DNA of 32,712 bases from Nitrospiraceae bacterium (lineage in GTDB: Bacteria; Nitrospirota; Nitrospiria; Nitrospirales; Nitrospiraceae). Shown here one piece after another: positions 7,588 to 14,342 of this stretch (its first letter is position 1; every line of letters begins with the position of its first letter). The translations under genes and the position numbers were made by a program. The DNA lies in contig SYGV01000003.1 of assembly GCA_005799365.1 (NCBI GenBank), positions 1 to 32,712 on the forward strand, given 5' to 3'. The notes beneath the pieces are model-generated. The model made no database searches. It was not told the origin of the DNA and worked only from the letters and a program-made list of their open reading frames with translations.

Positions 7588-8931
7588 TTACTTGCTGCGC
7601 CCCAGCCGGTAGAAGGGGACGCCGGCGAGAAGGGTGACAATGGCCCAGGCCGCTTCCGTCGGTCGTTGCAGCAGGCCGTAGCCCAGGATGATCAGGGCGG
7701 TCAGGACGAAGAAGCCGGGGAGGAGCGGATAGAAGGGCACGTGATAGGGGCGGGGCAGGTCCGGCTGTCGCCGGCGCAGGATGACGACGCAACTGACGGC
7801 GAGGGCGCTAAAGCCGAGCAGCACGAAGCCGCTGTAGATCACCAGCTGCTCGAACGTGCCCGACAGGATCAGGAGCGTGGCCCAGAGGCTCTGCAGGAGG
7901 ATGGCCCGCCCCGGCGCTTGGCCCTGGCCCCATTGTTCGGCAAACCACAAGGGCAGGGCGCCGTCCTTCGCCATGGCATAGTAGACGCGGGGCCCGGCCC
8001 AGACCATCGCGCTGACCGCGGCGGCGATGGAGACGCACAGTGTGACGGTCACGAACCGGGCAGCCGGCTGGCCGAACAGGGCTCCGGCGGCCTTTTCCGC
8101 CACGGGGAGGAGCGGGGCCTGGGCCAGCAGGCTGACCGGCAGCGCATAGAGGTAGACGAGGTTCAAGAGGAGGTAGACGCATCCGATGAACAACGTTCCC
8201 CAGAACATGACCCGGGGGATGGCCCGGCCAGGATCGGCGATCTCCCCGGCGATGTACCCGGCCGCGTTCCAGCCAGAATAGGCGAAGAGCACGAACAGCA
8301 GGGAGGCGACGATCGTGCCGGGGCTAGGCCCGGGCGTCGCGCCCGGCTCGGTCACGTGGACCCAACTGCCCTGGCCGACCGAAAAGGCCCCGGCCACGAG
8401 CAGCACGATCGCCCCGACCTTCGCCAGGGTGAGTAGCCGCTGCACCACCCCTCCCGCTCCGACTCCGGCCAGATGTATCCCTGTCAACAGCCAGAGCAGG
8501 GCGAGGGCCAGGACGGTGCCGGCGCCTCCCGCTTCCCCGCTCTGGGGGAAGAGCTGCCCGGCATAGGCGGCAAAGCTCATGGCGCCAGCCGCAATCGCCG
8601 CGCTGAACCCGACGGTGAAGGAGGCCCAGCCGCTGAGAAAGGCGGGAAAGGGCCCGTAGGCTTCGCGGAGGTAGACGTATTCGCCCCCGGCCCGTGGCAG
8701 GGCCGCCCCCAGTTCACTGTAGGAGAGGGACCCGGCCAGGGTGAGGCAGGCGCCGAAGAGCCAGAGCAGCAGGATCAGGCCTGGATCGCCTAGATCGCGG
8801 GCCATGAACCCGGCGGTCGTGAAGATGCCGCTGCCGACGACGTTGCTGACGAGCACGCAGGCGGCGGTGAAGCCGCTGACGCGGCGGGCGGACGCGGGAT
8901 CAGTCTCGTCCCTGTGGCGGGGCTGGATCAT
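7588..8931 (-). CDS. APC-superfamily amino acid permease
   Basis: 447 residues starting at ATG 8931. It has about twelve hydrophobic segments. The first contains VSNVVGSGIFTTAGF, the unwound G-S-G-I/V-F substrate motif of APC transporters, and ELGAALPRAGGEYVYLREAYG after the second segment is the family signature. Both halves of the fold are present and the protein ends soon after the last helix. Substrate unknown, probably a neutral or cationic amino acid or polyamine. The ribosome site is weak. The long open frame upstream of this start covers the cytochrome gene and is a shadow. The cytochrome c gene ends only 23 bases upstream, so co-transcription with the soxC pair is possible. Confidence 0.9.
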   Translation of the reverse strand: MIQPRHRDETDPASARRVSGFTAACVLVSNVVGSGIFTTAGFMARDLGDPGLILLLWLFGACLTLAGSLSYSELGAALPRAGGEYVYLREAYGPFPAFLSGWASFTVGFSAAIAAGAMSFAAYAGQLFPQSGEAGGAGTVLALALLWLLTGIHLAGVGAGGVVQRLLTLAKVGAIVLLVAGAFSVGQGSWVHVTEPGATPGPSPGTIVASLLFVLFAYSGWNAAGYIAGEIADPGRAIPRVMFWGTLFIGCVYLLLNLVYLYALPVSLLAQAPLLPVAEKAAGALFGQPAARFVTVTLCVSIAAAVSAMVWAGPRVYYAMAKDGALPLWFAEQWGQGQAPGRAILLQSLWATLLILSGTFEQLVIYSGFVLLGFSALAVSCVVILRRRQPDLPRPYHVPFYPLLPGFFVLTALIILGYGLLQRPTEAAWAIVTLLAGVPFYRLGRSK

Positions 8932-8954
8932 ACGTCGTAATGAGGTGGACGCCG

Positions 8955-9521
8955 CTAGCGGTGCGGCACGTCCGGCCTTGGGTCCGGCACGAAGCCGTCG
9001 CGGTTGGGCATCCGGACGTTCGGCAGGGTCTGCGCATCCATCACGGCGTTGTCCGTGATGATGCCGTTCCGGGCCAGAATCCAGGCGGTGACCGCATAAA
9101 CGTCGTCTGACGTGAGCGACTGAGGCGCGGTGAACGGCATGGCGCGGCGGATGTAGTCGTAGAGCGTGGTGGCGTAGGGCCAGTAGCTCCCGACGGTTTT
9201 TACGGGGTTCTTGGTTGCGAGCGTGTTCCGTCCTCCCGCGAGCCGGGGCGCCGGCCCTTCCGTTCCGGTCGCGCCATGACAGGAGGCGCACTTGGTGGAA
9301 AACAGGCGGGCGCCCTCCTGCGCCTGGCCCTTTCCCGCCGGCAGTCCCTCTCCGGTCGGGGAGACGTCACGGTCCCAGGCGCGCATCTCCGCCTCGGTCG
9401 CCCGGCGTCCCAGGCCGAGGGGTGCTTTTCCCTCTCCAGACAGGTCCGCGGTCCCCGCGAGTACGCCCGCGAACAGCAGCCCGGTCCAGAGGCCTGCCGC
9501 CGTTCGTTTACACATGAACAT
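8955..9521 (-). CDS. Monohaem cytochrome c partner of the SoxC-like dehydrogenase
   Basis: 188 residues from ATG 9521; an in-frame ATG at 9515 is an alternative. Either start overlaps the end of the soxC-like gene, whose stop is at 9508-9510, so translation is probably coupled. A Sec signal covers residues about 8-25 (AAGLWTGLLFAGVLAG). The haem motif is CASCH (Cys78, Cys81, His82), and the likely axial Met is in RRAMPFTAP near residue 128. Only one CXXCH is present, whereas classical SoxD has two, so it resembles a one-haem SorB/SoxD-like electron acceptor. By position and family it should take electrons from sulfite oxidation and pass them to the respiratory chain in the periplasm. Confidence 0.9.
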   Translation of the reverse strand: MFMCKRTAAGLWTGLLFAGVLAGTADLSGEGKAPLGLGRRATEAEMRAWDRDVSPTGEGLPAGKGQAQEGARLFSTKCASCHGATGTEGPAPRLAGGRNTLATKNPVKTVGSYWPYATTLYDYIRRAMPFTAPQSLTSDDVYAVTAWILARNGIITDNAVMDAQTLPNVRMPNRDGFVPDPRPDVPHR

Positions 9522-10794
9522 TCCGAACCGCCCCGTCCATGGTCACGAGCCAGCTGTGGATGGCGTTGTAATGGTAGTAGGAGTTGATGCCCCGGACCGA
9601 TACGAGGGCCTGACGGGTCGGTTGTACGTACCCGGTCTCATCCGTGCAGCGGGACTGGAGTATCGCCTCCTGGCCGTCCCATCGCCAGGGGAACCGGAAT
9701 GCCGTGGCGCATTTGGGGAGGACCGGATCATCGAGCTGCGCCTGGCGCCATGTGTGCCCCCCGTCGGTGCTGACGTCTACCCTCGTGATGCGGCCGCGGC
9801 CGCTCCAGGCGAGTCCGCGGATTTCCACGAATCCGGCCCGGACCTGCTGTCCGCCGGACGGGCTGGTGATGACGGACTTGGCGTCCATGTCGAGCGTGAA
9901 TTGCCTGGCGGTCCCGTCCGGCATCAAGTCCGTGTAATGGGCGGTTTCGTCCCGCGTCATGAAGGGGGCCGCGCCCAGCTTGAGCCGGCGCAACCATTTG
10001 ATGTTGGCGTTGACTTCCCAGCCCGGCAGGAGGAGCCGGAGGGGATAACCCTGTTCCGGGCGCAGGGCCTCGCCGTTCTGGGCGTAACAAATGAGGGCTT
10101 CCTCCAAGGCGCGGGCGAGGGGAATCGAGCGGGTCATGGCGCCGGCATCGCTGCCTTCCGCCAGCATCCAGGTCGCCTCGGGTTTGGCGCCAGCCTCGCG
10201 GAGCAGGAGGGCCAGCGGGACGCCGGTCCATTCGCTGGTGCTGAACAGTCCGTGGGTCTCCTGCACGGTCCGTCCGGCCGGAGTCTGCCATTCGCCCCCG
10301 GAATTGCCGGAACATTCGATGAAGGCCAGCCTGGAGCGGGAGGGGAACCGTGTGATCTCCTCGAGCGTGAAAGTCATGGGCTGTTCCACCAGGCCGTGGA
10401 CGAGCAGGCGATGGCGGGTCGGCTCGATGACCGGCACTCCATTGTGATGCCGCTCGAAATGGAGCGCCGAGGGGGTGAGAATGCCGTGGAGCGCCTGCAG
10501 CGGGGTGAGGGAGCTGGCGGCGCCGGCCAGGCGCGCGGCTCGCTCGAATGCGGACCGTTGCCCGTAGGGCGTCGGCGGGTGTCCGGGGATGCGGGTCGGG
10601 TCCTCCTGGCCGGGTGAGGCAATCGGCGCGGCGTTCAGTGAGGACAGCACCGACTGGGCCGCGGTGAAGCCGGCCAGTGACGCGGCCCCCGTCAGGAGCG
10701 CCCGGCGACTCAGCGCCGCCGGTGGGTTGTCGGGAGATCCGGTGGCGGAATCGTCGGGAGGCCGGTCTGTTCTGGCTTGCTCGTCATGTGCCAT
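9508..10794 (-). CDS. soxC: SoxC-type molybdopterin sulfite/sulfane dehydrogenase
   Basis: 428 residues with a Tat signal (Arg30-Arg31 followed by ALLTGAASLAGF), so it is exported folded with its cofactor. The oxidoreductase Mo-cofactor domain has LTPSALHFERHHNGVP and the molybdenum-ligating Cys161 in FIECSGNSGGEW, the SoxC version of the motif; SorA-type enzymes have a different context. A C-terminal Mo-co dimerisation (Ig-like) domain follows, with VDVSTDGGHTWRQA and WRWDGQEA. SoxC enzymes oxidise sulfane sulfur or sulfite in the periplasm. No soxXYZAB genes are in the window, so a stand-alone sulfite:cytochrome c oxidoreductase role with the overlapping cytochrome gene is more likely. A GGAG ribosome site lies upstream of the ATG. 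Confidence 0.92.
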   Translation of the reverse strand: MAHDEQARTDRPPDDSATGSPDNPPAALSRRALLTGAASLAGFTAAQSVLSSLNAAPIASPGQEDPTRIPGHPPTPYGQRSAFERAARLAGAASSLTPLQALHGILTPSALHFERHHNGVPVIEPTRHRLLVHGLVEQPMTFTLEEITRFPSRSRLAFIECSGNSGGEWQTPAGRTVQETHGLFSTSEWTGVPLALLLREAGAKPEATWMLAEGSDAGAMTRSIPLARALEEALICYAQNGEALRPEQGYPLRLLLPGWEVNANIKWLRRLKLGAAPFMTRDETAHYTDLMPDGTARQFTLDMDAKSVITSPSGGQQVRAGFVEIRGLAWSGRGRITRVDVSTDGGHTWRQAQLDDPVLPKCATAFRFPWRWDGQEAILQSRCTDETGYVQPTRQALVSVRGINSYYHYNAIHSWLVTMDGAVRNVHV

Positions 10795-10971
10795 GAGGCC
10801 ATCTCCGGGGCGGCCTGCATACAGTCAGATGAGGCAAGCATACCATAAACCACCGGCCGGACCGGCTGCGGACCTCAAGTTTCCCCACGGCACCGTCGTT
10901 CGACTCACTCCAGCCGGCCCTGTCCGCAGGGGCGGATAGGTGGCGATTGCTCCTAAAGCGCGAACATAGTG

Positions 10972-11025
10972 GCCAGTCTTCTGTTCTCGGTTCCGGACAG
11001 GGAGCCCCGATGACGGACGACTGCC
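10972..11025. repeat. Heptad inverted-repeat element 1
   Basis: Arms 10972-10990 and 11007-11025 match as reverse complements at 14 of 19 positions with a 16-base loop. The right arm and its continuation show period-7 words (GACGGAC, then GACTGCC, continuing with GACTCTG and GACGGTT). It lies immediately beyond the stop of the lipoprotein gene on the minus strand. This is one of the weaker members of the family described in the findings. Confidence 0.5.
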
Positions 11026-11039
11026 GACTCTGGACGGTT

Positions 11040-11405
11040 CTAGTCGCAGCCGATGCGCTGGCCGGACCGGATGAGGTCGTTCGCGTCCGCAATGAAGATG
11101 AGTCGGCAACTCACGCCGGCGCCGTAGAGGGGGAGCAGATTGTATTCGTCGGCCTGCCCGGGCATGCGGTCGATGGTGAAGTCCCAACCCATTTCCTCCA
11201 TGCCGTCGGCGGACTTGTGGGGATGGAGGTTGGGCGGGCCCAACTCGTAGTAGAGGTCTTTCTTGTTTTTGCCGATCCAGCGGTTGATGACGTCGTCCCA
11301 GGTTTGGTAGAAGCCGGTGACGCCAGGCTGCATCGTGCTGGTGCAGCCGCTCGGGAGGACCGTGACGAAAAACAGCAATAGCGACAGGGCGAGGAGTCGG
11401 GCCAT
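11040..11405 (-). CDS. Small lipoprotein of unknown function
   Basis: 121 residues from ATG 11405, with AGGAGGG at the right distance upstream. Residues 1-20 form a signal ending in the lipobox LPSGC with Cys21 as the lipidated residue. The mature part has YQTWDDVINRWIGKNKKDLYYELGPPN, which resembles small outer-membrane-assembly (BamE/SmpA-like) lipoproteins where a G-x-P-x motif follows a helix, and it ends with CRLIFIADANDLI and a terminal Cys. BamE-like is only a suggestion from that pattern. Location is expected to be the inner leaflet of the outer membrane, because residue +2 is Thr and not Asp. The next gene on this strand lies 10 bases upstream. Confidence 0.8.
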   Translation of the reverse strand: MARLLALSLLLFFVTVLPSGCTSTMQPGVTGFYQTWDDVINRWIGKNKKDLYYELGPPNLHPHKSADGMEEMGWDFTIDRMPGQADEYNLLPLYGAGVSCRLIFIADANDLIRSGQRIGCD

Positions 11406-11415
11406 GGGTGCCCTC

Positions 11416-11706
11416 CTAGTCGTTGCAGGGTTCAAGGACGGCCGAACGGGCTGGTTGCTGCCGGGACGCCTGATCCGCCGCGGGCCGGCTCTCGACGAGC
11501 GTCCGCAGCCGGGCTGAGTTTCTGGCAAATCCGACCAGTAAGAAGGTCGAGGACAAGAAGAACGTCAGACGCGCGGGAGTCGGGTCGTCCCACAAGGCCA
11601 TGACGGTATCGATCAGGGGCCGGTCCAGACAGGCGGCTCCGATGGCGACCGGCAATGCCAGGCCCATTCCCCATCGCCACCACTTGTCCATGTTCCACGG
11701 TCCCAT
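11416..11706 (-). CDS. Small membrane protein of unknown function
   Basis: 96 residues if started at ATG 11706, chosen because GAGG lies about six bases upstream; an internal ATG at 11691 is possible. Two hydrophobic segments are visible, WGMGLALPVAIGAACL near residues 11-26 and LTFFLSSTFLLVGFA near 46-60, followed by a polar tail rich in Arg, Ala and Gln. The layout resembles a two-helix hairpin membrane protein. No family recognised. It precedes the lipoprotein gene by 10 bases on the same strand, so the two probably form a small operon for an envelope function. Confidence 0.6.
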   Translation of the reverse strand: MGPWNMDKWWRWGMGLALPVAIGAACLDRPLIDTVMALWDDPTPARLTFFLSSTFLLVGFARNSARLRTLVESRPAADQASRQQPARSAVLEPCND

Positions 11707-11827
11707 GCCATTCCTCGCCGGTGAACCAAGCAAACGGCGGCGACTGTAGCAGAAGCTTGGGTACCCTGTCACGCGGATTTTGCCGGAGCACCGGTCGAAC
11801 CACGAACATCGTGCCCCTTGCCGAGAA

Positions 11828-11857
11828 TTGCGTTTCTCGCCGGGGGTGCGATATGCT
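11828..11857 (+). promoter_or_regulatory. Candidate promoter for bolA
   Basis: TTGCGT at 11828-11833 and TATGCT at 11852-11857 with an 18-base spacer, about 33 bases before the bolA start codon. This is a reasonable sigma-70 match. No operator or Fe-S regulator site could be recognised next to it. Confidence 0.4.
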
Positions 11858-11890
11858 CAGCGTGCATTTGAAACAGGGGGCCGGACAACC

Positions 11891-12130
11891 ATGATCAGCA
11901 CAGATGTGTTGACGAGTTACATTCGCAAGGCGATGCCGGATGCCTCGGTGACGGTGATGGACCGCACCGGCACCATGGACCATTTGAGCGTGCGGGTGGT
12001 ATCGGCCCATTTCGTTGGCAAGAACCTGCTGGATCGGCACCGGATGATCTATCAGGCCTTGGACGAGCCAATGAAAGACGGGCGCATTCACGCGCTGGAG
12101 TTGAAAGCGGAGACGCCGGAGGAACGATAA
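11891..12130 (+). CDS. bolA: BolA family protein
   Basis: 79 residues from ATG 11891. It has the full BolA fold signature: an N-terminal helix (VLTSYIRKAMPDASVTVMD), a strand with HLSVRVVSAHFVGKNLLDRHRMIY, in which the FVGKNLLDRHRMIY part matches the class loop and conserved helix, and the closing IHALELKAETPEE. BolA proteins bind a 2Fe-2S cluster together with a monothiol CGFS glutaredoxin, and exactly such a gene follows 68 bases downstream. The conserved His of the RHRM segment (a cluster ligand in the family) is present. The role is probably Fe-S cluster trafficking or iron sensing rather than morphology. The open frame starting further upstream is not needed. Confidence 0.93.
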   Translation: MISTDVLTSYIRKAMPDASVTVMDRTGTMDHLSVRVVSAHFVGKNLLDRHRMIYQALDEPMKDGRIHALELKAETPEER

Positions 12131-12135
12131 ACGAG

Positions 12136-12183
12136 ACATGTTGAACGCTGAAGGGGGCGACGTTCATTCAGCACTCATCATTC
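12136..12183. repeat. Heptad inverted-repeat element 2
   Basis: Arms 12136-12152 and 12167-12183 agree at 12 of 17 positions after reverse complementing, with mismatches partly G-A or C-T and so able to pair as G-U in RNA. The words are GTTGAAC and GCTGAAG. The element starts six bases after the bolA stop codon and fills nearly all of the bolA-grxD spacer, ending just before the ribosome site of grxD. Confidence 0.5.
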
Positions 12184-12198
12184 TGCTAGGAGGAAACC

Positions 12199-12522
12199 AT
12201 GGGCAATCCGATAGACGACGAGATTCAGGCGGAGATCAAGCAGCACAAGATTCTGATCTACGGCAAGGGCACTAGGCAGCAGCCCATGTGCGGGTTCACG
12301 CGGGAAACCATGCAGTTCTTCGACAAGTATGGCTATCCCTATGAAGTCATCGACATGCTTCCGAACCCGGCCAAGCGGGAAGCGCTCACCAAGATGACCA
12401 ACTGGCCGACCCTGCCCAAGGTCTTCATCAACGGGCAATTCTATGGGGATACGGACATCCTGGATCCGATGGAAAAAAAAGGCGAGGTCGAGCCGCTGCT
12501 GAAGCAGGCGTTCGGCAAGTAG
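12199..12522 (+). CDS. grxD: Monothiol glutaredoxin, Grx4/GrxD type
   Basis: 107 residues; AGGAGGAAACC directly precedes ATG 12199. The protein has the monothiol CGFT active site (Cys31), a Thr-for-Ser variant of the usual CGFS, preceded by ILIYGKGTRQQPM (the canonical K-G-T-P loop has Arg instead of Pro here). It ends with NWPTLPKVFINGQFYGDTDIL, the glutathione-binding TLPQV-type loop and helix. The length equals that of single-domain Grx4. The protein binds a glutathione-coordinated 2Fe-2S cluster and hands it on, typically with BolA, whose gene is immediately upstream. Both changes in the active loop are conservative, so activity is expected. Confidence 0.95.
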   Translation: MGNPIDDEIQAEIKQHKILIYGKGTRQQPMCGFTRETMQFFDKYGYPYEVIDMLPNPAKREALTKMTNWPTLPKVFINGQFYGDTDILDPMEKKGEVEPLLKQAFGK

Positions 12523-12841
12523 AAGAGAGTCGCCCGGCTCACTGCTTCCGCTTGATGCCAGAGCCGTTTCTGTCTGCCGTAAGCCTCTTCTCCGCTTGGC
12601 TGCGGAATTCGTTCCGTTCCGACACTTCGTCGAACGGAACTTCACACAGTCCTCGCCACCCGCTTTCAGCGGGCCGCTTTGATTCGGCAACGGCCGAAGC
12701 ACGAAACGGCTCTGATGCACGCGTCAGCAGTTCAGCCCGGCGAGTGAGATGCAGCGGCTCTAGGGGAAGAGAGAGGGCCGGCGAGGCGAGCGCTCTTGGC
12801 TCACCTCGCGGGATAGCCGTCAAGGGCCGACGGGGATGCGC
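12523..12841. other. Intergenic stretch without a convincing gene
   Basis: About 320 bases between grxD and the next promoter. A minus-strand frame at 12539-12823 (94 codons) is open, but its residues are mostly Arg, Ala, Glu and Ser, it has no good ribosome site and I recognise no domain. Several short palindromes occur (for example around the GAATTCGTTCCG segment near 12605 and the CGAACGGAA near 12632). It may be a decayed gene or an intergenic repeat; nothing here is firm. Confidence 0.3.
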
Positions 12842-12870
12842 TTGCCACGATCCACAAAGTAGCTTATTCT
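12842..12870 (+). promoter_or_regulatory. Promoter for the DUF4160/DUF2442 pair, possibly giving a leaderless mRNA
   Basis: TTGCCA at 12842-12847 and TATTCT at 12865-12870 with a 17-base spacer. The predicted transcription start falls at about 12877, which is the A of the DUF4160 ATG, so the message may have no leader. This is inferred from spacing alone. Confidence 0.5.
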
Positions 12871-12876
12871 AACCTC

Positions 12877-13139
12877 ATGCCGGTGTTGAGTCGGTTTTTT
12901 TTGGGATCGTGGCGGGGATTTTCTATCGAGAACATGGGCGGCCACATTTCCACGCCGTTTATGGAGAGTTTGAAGCTGTGCTTGATATTGAAACGGGGGC
13001 GGTCATGTCGGGCCAGCTTCCTGGACGGGCGCTGGCGTTGGTGCGAGAGTGGCACGAGCTGCACAAGAGCGAACTTCAAGACGACTGGGAGTTGGCTCGC
13101 CGGCATCAGCCCTTAAAGAAGATCGCACCGCTGGAATAG
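12877..13139 (+). pseudogene. DUF4160 protein gene interrupted by a T8 homopolymer frameshift
   Basis: The ATG at 12877 encodes MPVLSRFF, the canonical DUF4160 N-terminus. After a run of eight T (12895-12902) the family continues in another frame as GIVAGIFYREHGRPHFHAVY and on to QPLKKIAPLE. Six T would join the two parts perfectly; nine would add one Phe. With eight, ribosomes starting at 12877 go out of frame. A rescue start at ATG 12909 gives a 76-residue protein lacking the first strand but keeping the PHFHA motif. The partner DUF2442 gene follows 9 bases after the stop, as in many genomes, where the pair is often listed as toxin-antitoxin-like. Alternatives are a sequencing error, true decay, or transcriptional slippage on the T run. 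Confidence 0.8.
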
Positions 13140-13148
13140 GAGAGCGCC

Positions 13149-13394
13149 ATGGACTACCACGTCACAGAAGCGCAATACGTGTCAGGCTATGTTGTCAGGC
13201 TGAAATTTCGAGACGGAACCGAGGGCGAGATCGACTTAAGACCCGAGCTCACAGGGCCGATGTTTGAGCCGCTCCGGGATATCGAGCAGTTCAAATGCTT
13301 TTGTGTGGATGCTGAGTTTCATACCCTTGTCTGGCCAAACGGGGCTGACTTTGCTCCTGAGTTTCTGCATGACAATGTCCGCGTGATCGCCTAG
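13149..13394 (+). CDS. DUF2442 domain protein
   Basis: 81 residues from ATG 13149, with AGGAGAG upstream. It matches DUF2442: an N-terminal strand pair (YVVRLKFRDGTEGEIDL), MFEPLRDIEQFKCFCVDAE in the middle, and the signature TLVWPNGADFAPEFLHD near the C-terminus (residues about 58-75). Family members are small cytosolic proteins often paired with DUF4160, as here. A mobile or defence-related role has been suggested from that linkage, but the biochemical function is not known. The gene is complete and in frame, in contrast with its upstream partner. Confidence 0.88.
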   Translation: MDYHVTEAQYVSGYVVRLKFRDGTEGEIDLRPELTGPMFEPLRDIEQFKCFCVDAEFHTLVWPNGADFAPEFLHDNVRVIA

Positions 13395-13459
13395 TCTGTT
13401 TGAAAAGTAGGGTGGCGAGGCCGAACCGCTACGGAAGGCCGCCTTCGGAAACGCAACAT

Positions 13460-13532
13460 GATGAACGCTGGACGATGAACGGTTGAGAGGCGAATCTTTC
13501 CCGCATTCATCATTCGGCATTCTGCATTCATC
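13460..13532. repeat. Heptad inverted-repeat element 3
   Basis: Arms 13460-13481 and 13511-13532 match at 15 of 22 positions as reverse complements, and most mismatches are C/T or G/A. The periodic words run on either side to about 13487 and from 13504 to 13537 (GATGAAC, GCTGGAC on the left; CATTCAT, CATTCGG on the right). It sits between the convergent DUF2442 and SDR genes and reaches almost to the SDR stop codon at 13541. Confidence 0.7.
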
Positions 13533-13540
13533 GTTCTCTT

Positions 13541-14275
13541 CTATATTCCCCAGCCCCCCGACACGTGGATGTTCGTGCCGTTCACGTAGCGGGCCTCGTC
13601 GGAGAGCAGAAACCGCACAACCGCCACCGTGTCCTTGACCTCGCCGACGTAGCCGGCAGGGATGCGCTTAACCAGGCCGGCCAGTTCGCCGGGCGGGGCG
13701 CTGCCCGAATCGATGAACCCGGGCGAGACGGAATTGACGGTGATGCCCTGTGGGGCCAGCAGTTTGGCCAGGGTTTTAGTCAGGATGAGCACGCCGGCCT
13801 TGGCGATGTAATGGGCGGTGACCTCCGGCTGGGCGACCATCTGGTCTGCGTTGGCCATGCTGAAGGTGACGATCCGGCCGGACTTGCGGGCTTTCATGCC
13901 CGGCGCGGCAGCCTGGCTCAGATAAAAAATCGGGTGCAGGTTGTGGCCGAACATTTCCATCCAGCCTGCAGACGTTTCCTCGAGTAAGTTGACGCGATGG
14001 TAGGGGCCAGCGCAGTGGATCAGCGCGTCTATTTGCCCCCATGTCTGCTCCACCTGTTGGACCAGCGCCTGGCATGCCTTGGGATCTGAGACGTCGCAAC
14101 GGATGACGAGCGGGGTGCCGCCCCGTTCCGTAATCGCCGCGGCCGTTTCGTGAGCCTCCCGTTCGCTGGTCCTGTAGCAAATCGCGACCTTCCAATGTTG
14201 CGCGGCCAGGTCAAGCGCGATCGCGCGTCCGATGCCCTTGGCTCCGCCGGTGATCAAGGCCACATGAGTGCTCAT
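13541..14275 (-). CDS. Short-chain dehydrogenase/reductase (FabG-like)
   Basis: 244 residues, classical SDR. It has the cofactor motif TGGAKGIG at residues 9-16, CDVSDP (adenine-binding Asp), HCAGPYH in place of NNAG at strand 4, Asn in GHNLHPIFYLSQ, Ser in TFSMAN, and the catalytic Tyr-x-x-x-Lys in HYIAKAG. The C-terminus NGTNIHVSGGWGI is standard. The Arg in ICYRTSE after strand 2 suggests NADPH preference. The absence of the usual NNAG does not remove a catalytic residue. Start ATG 14275 has GAGAGGG upstream. The best annotation is 3-oxoacyl-ACP-reductase-like with unknown substrate. It is followed on its 3' side by a heptad element ending at the base before its stop. Confidence 0.9.
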   Translation of the reverse strand: MSTHVALITGGAKGIGRAIALDLAAQHWKVAICYRTSEREAHETAAAITERGGTPLVIRCDVSDPKACQALVQQVEQTWGQIDALIHCAGPYHRVNLLEETSAGWMEMFGHNLHPIFYLSQAAAPGMKARKSGRIVTFSMANADQMVAQPEVTAHYIAKAGVLILTKTLAKLLAPQGITVNSVSPGFIDSGSAPPGELAGLVKRIPAGYVGEVKDTVAVVRFLLSDEARYVNGTNIHVSGGWGI

Positions 14276-14300
14276 AGTCCCTCTCGTCTTCTTTGCTTGT

Positions 14301-14342
14301 CTTGCTCCAAGCGCCTCACCCCTGACTCCTTACGCTTCGCGT
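14301..14342. repeat. Single-arm degenerate heptad repeat
   Basis: Six consecutive degenerate heptamers beginning CTTGCTC CAAGCGC on the plus strand, with a C at the seventh position in most units. No complementary second arm is visible nearby. It spans the end of the TIGR04282 glycosyltransferase gene and encodes its last few residues (SSRREA). Confidence 0.5.

Noticed and set aside
8955-10794. Complete Sox thiosulfate-oxidation cluster
   Set aside because: Only the SoxC-like enzyme and one cytochrome are present; no soxX, Y, Z, A or B in the window.
12539-12823. 94-codon minus-strand frame downstream of grxD
   Set aside because: No ribosome site, no family, biased composition; kept only as a note on the intergenic stretch.
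13460-13532. CRISPR-like array in the periodic intergenic repeats
   Set aside because: Units are seven bases and degenerate, with no spacers and no cas genes.
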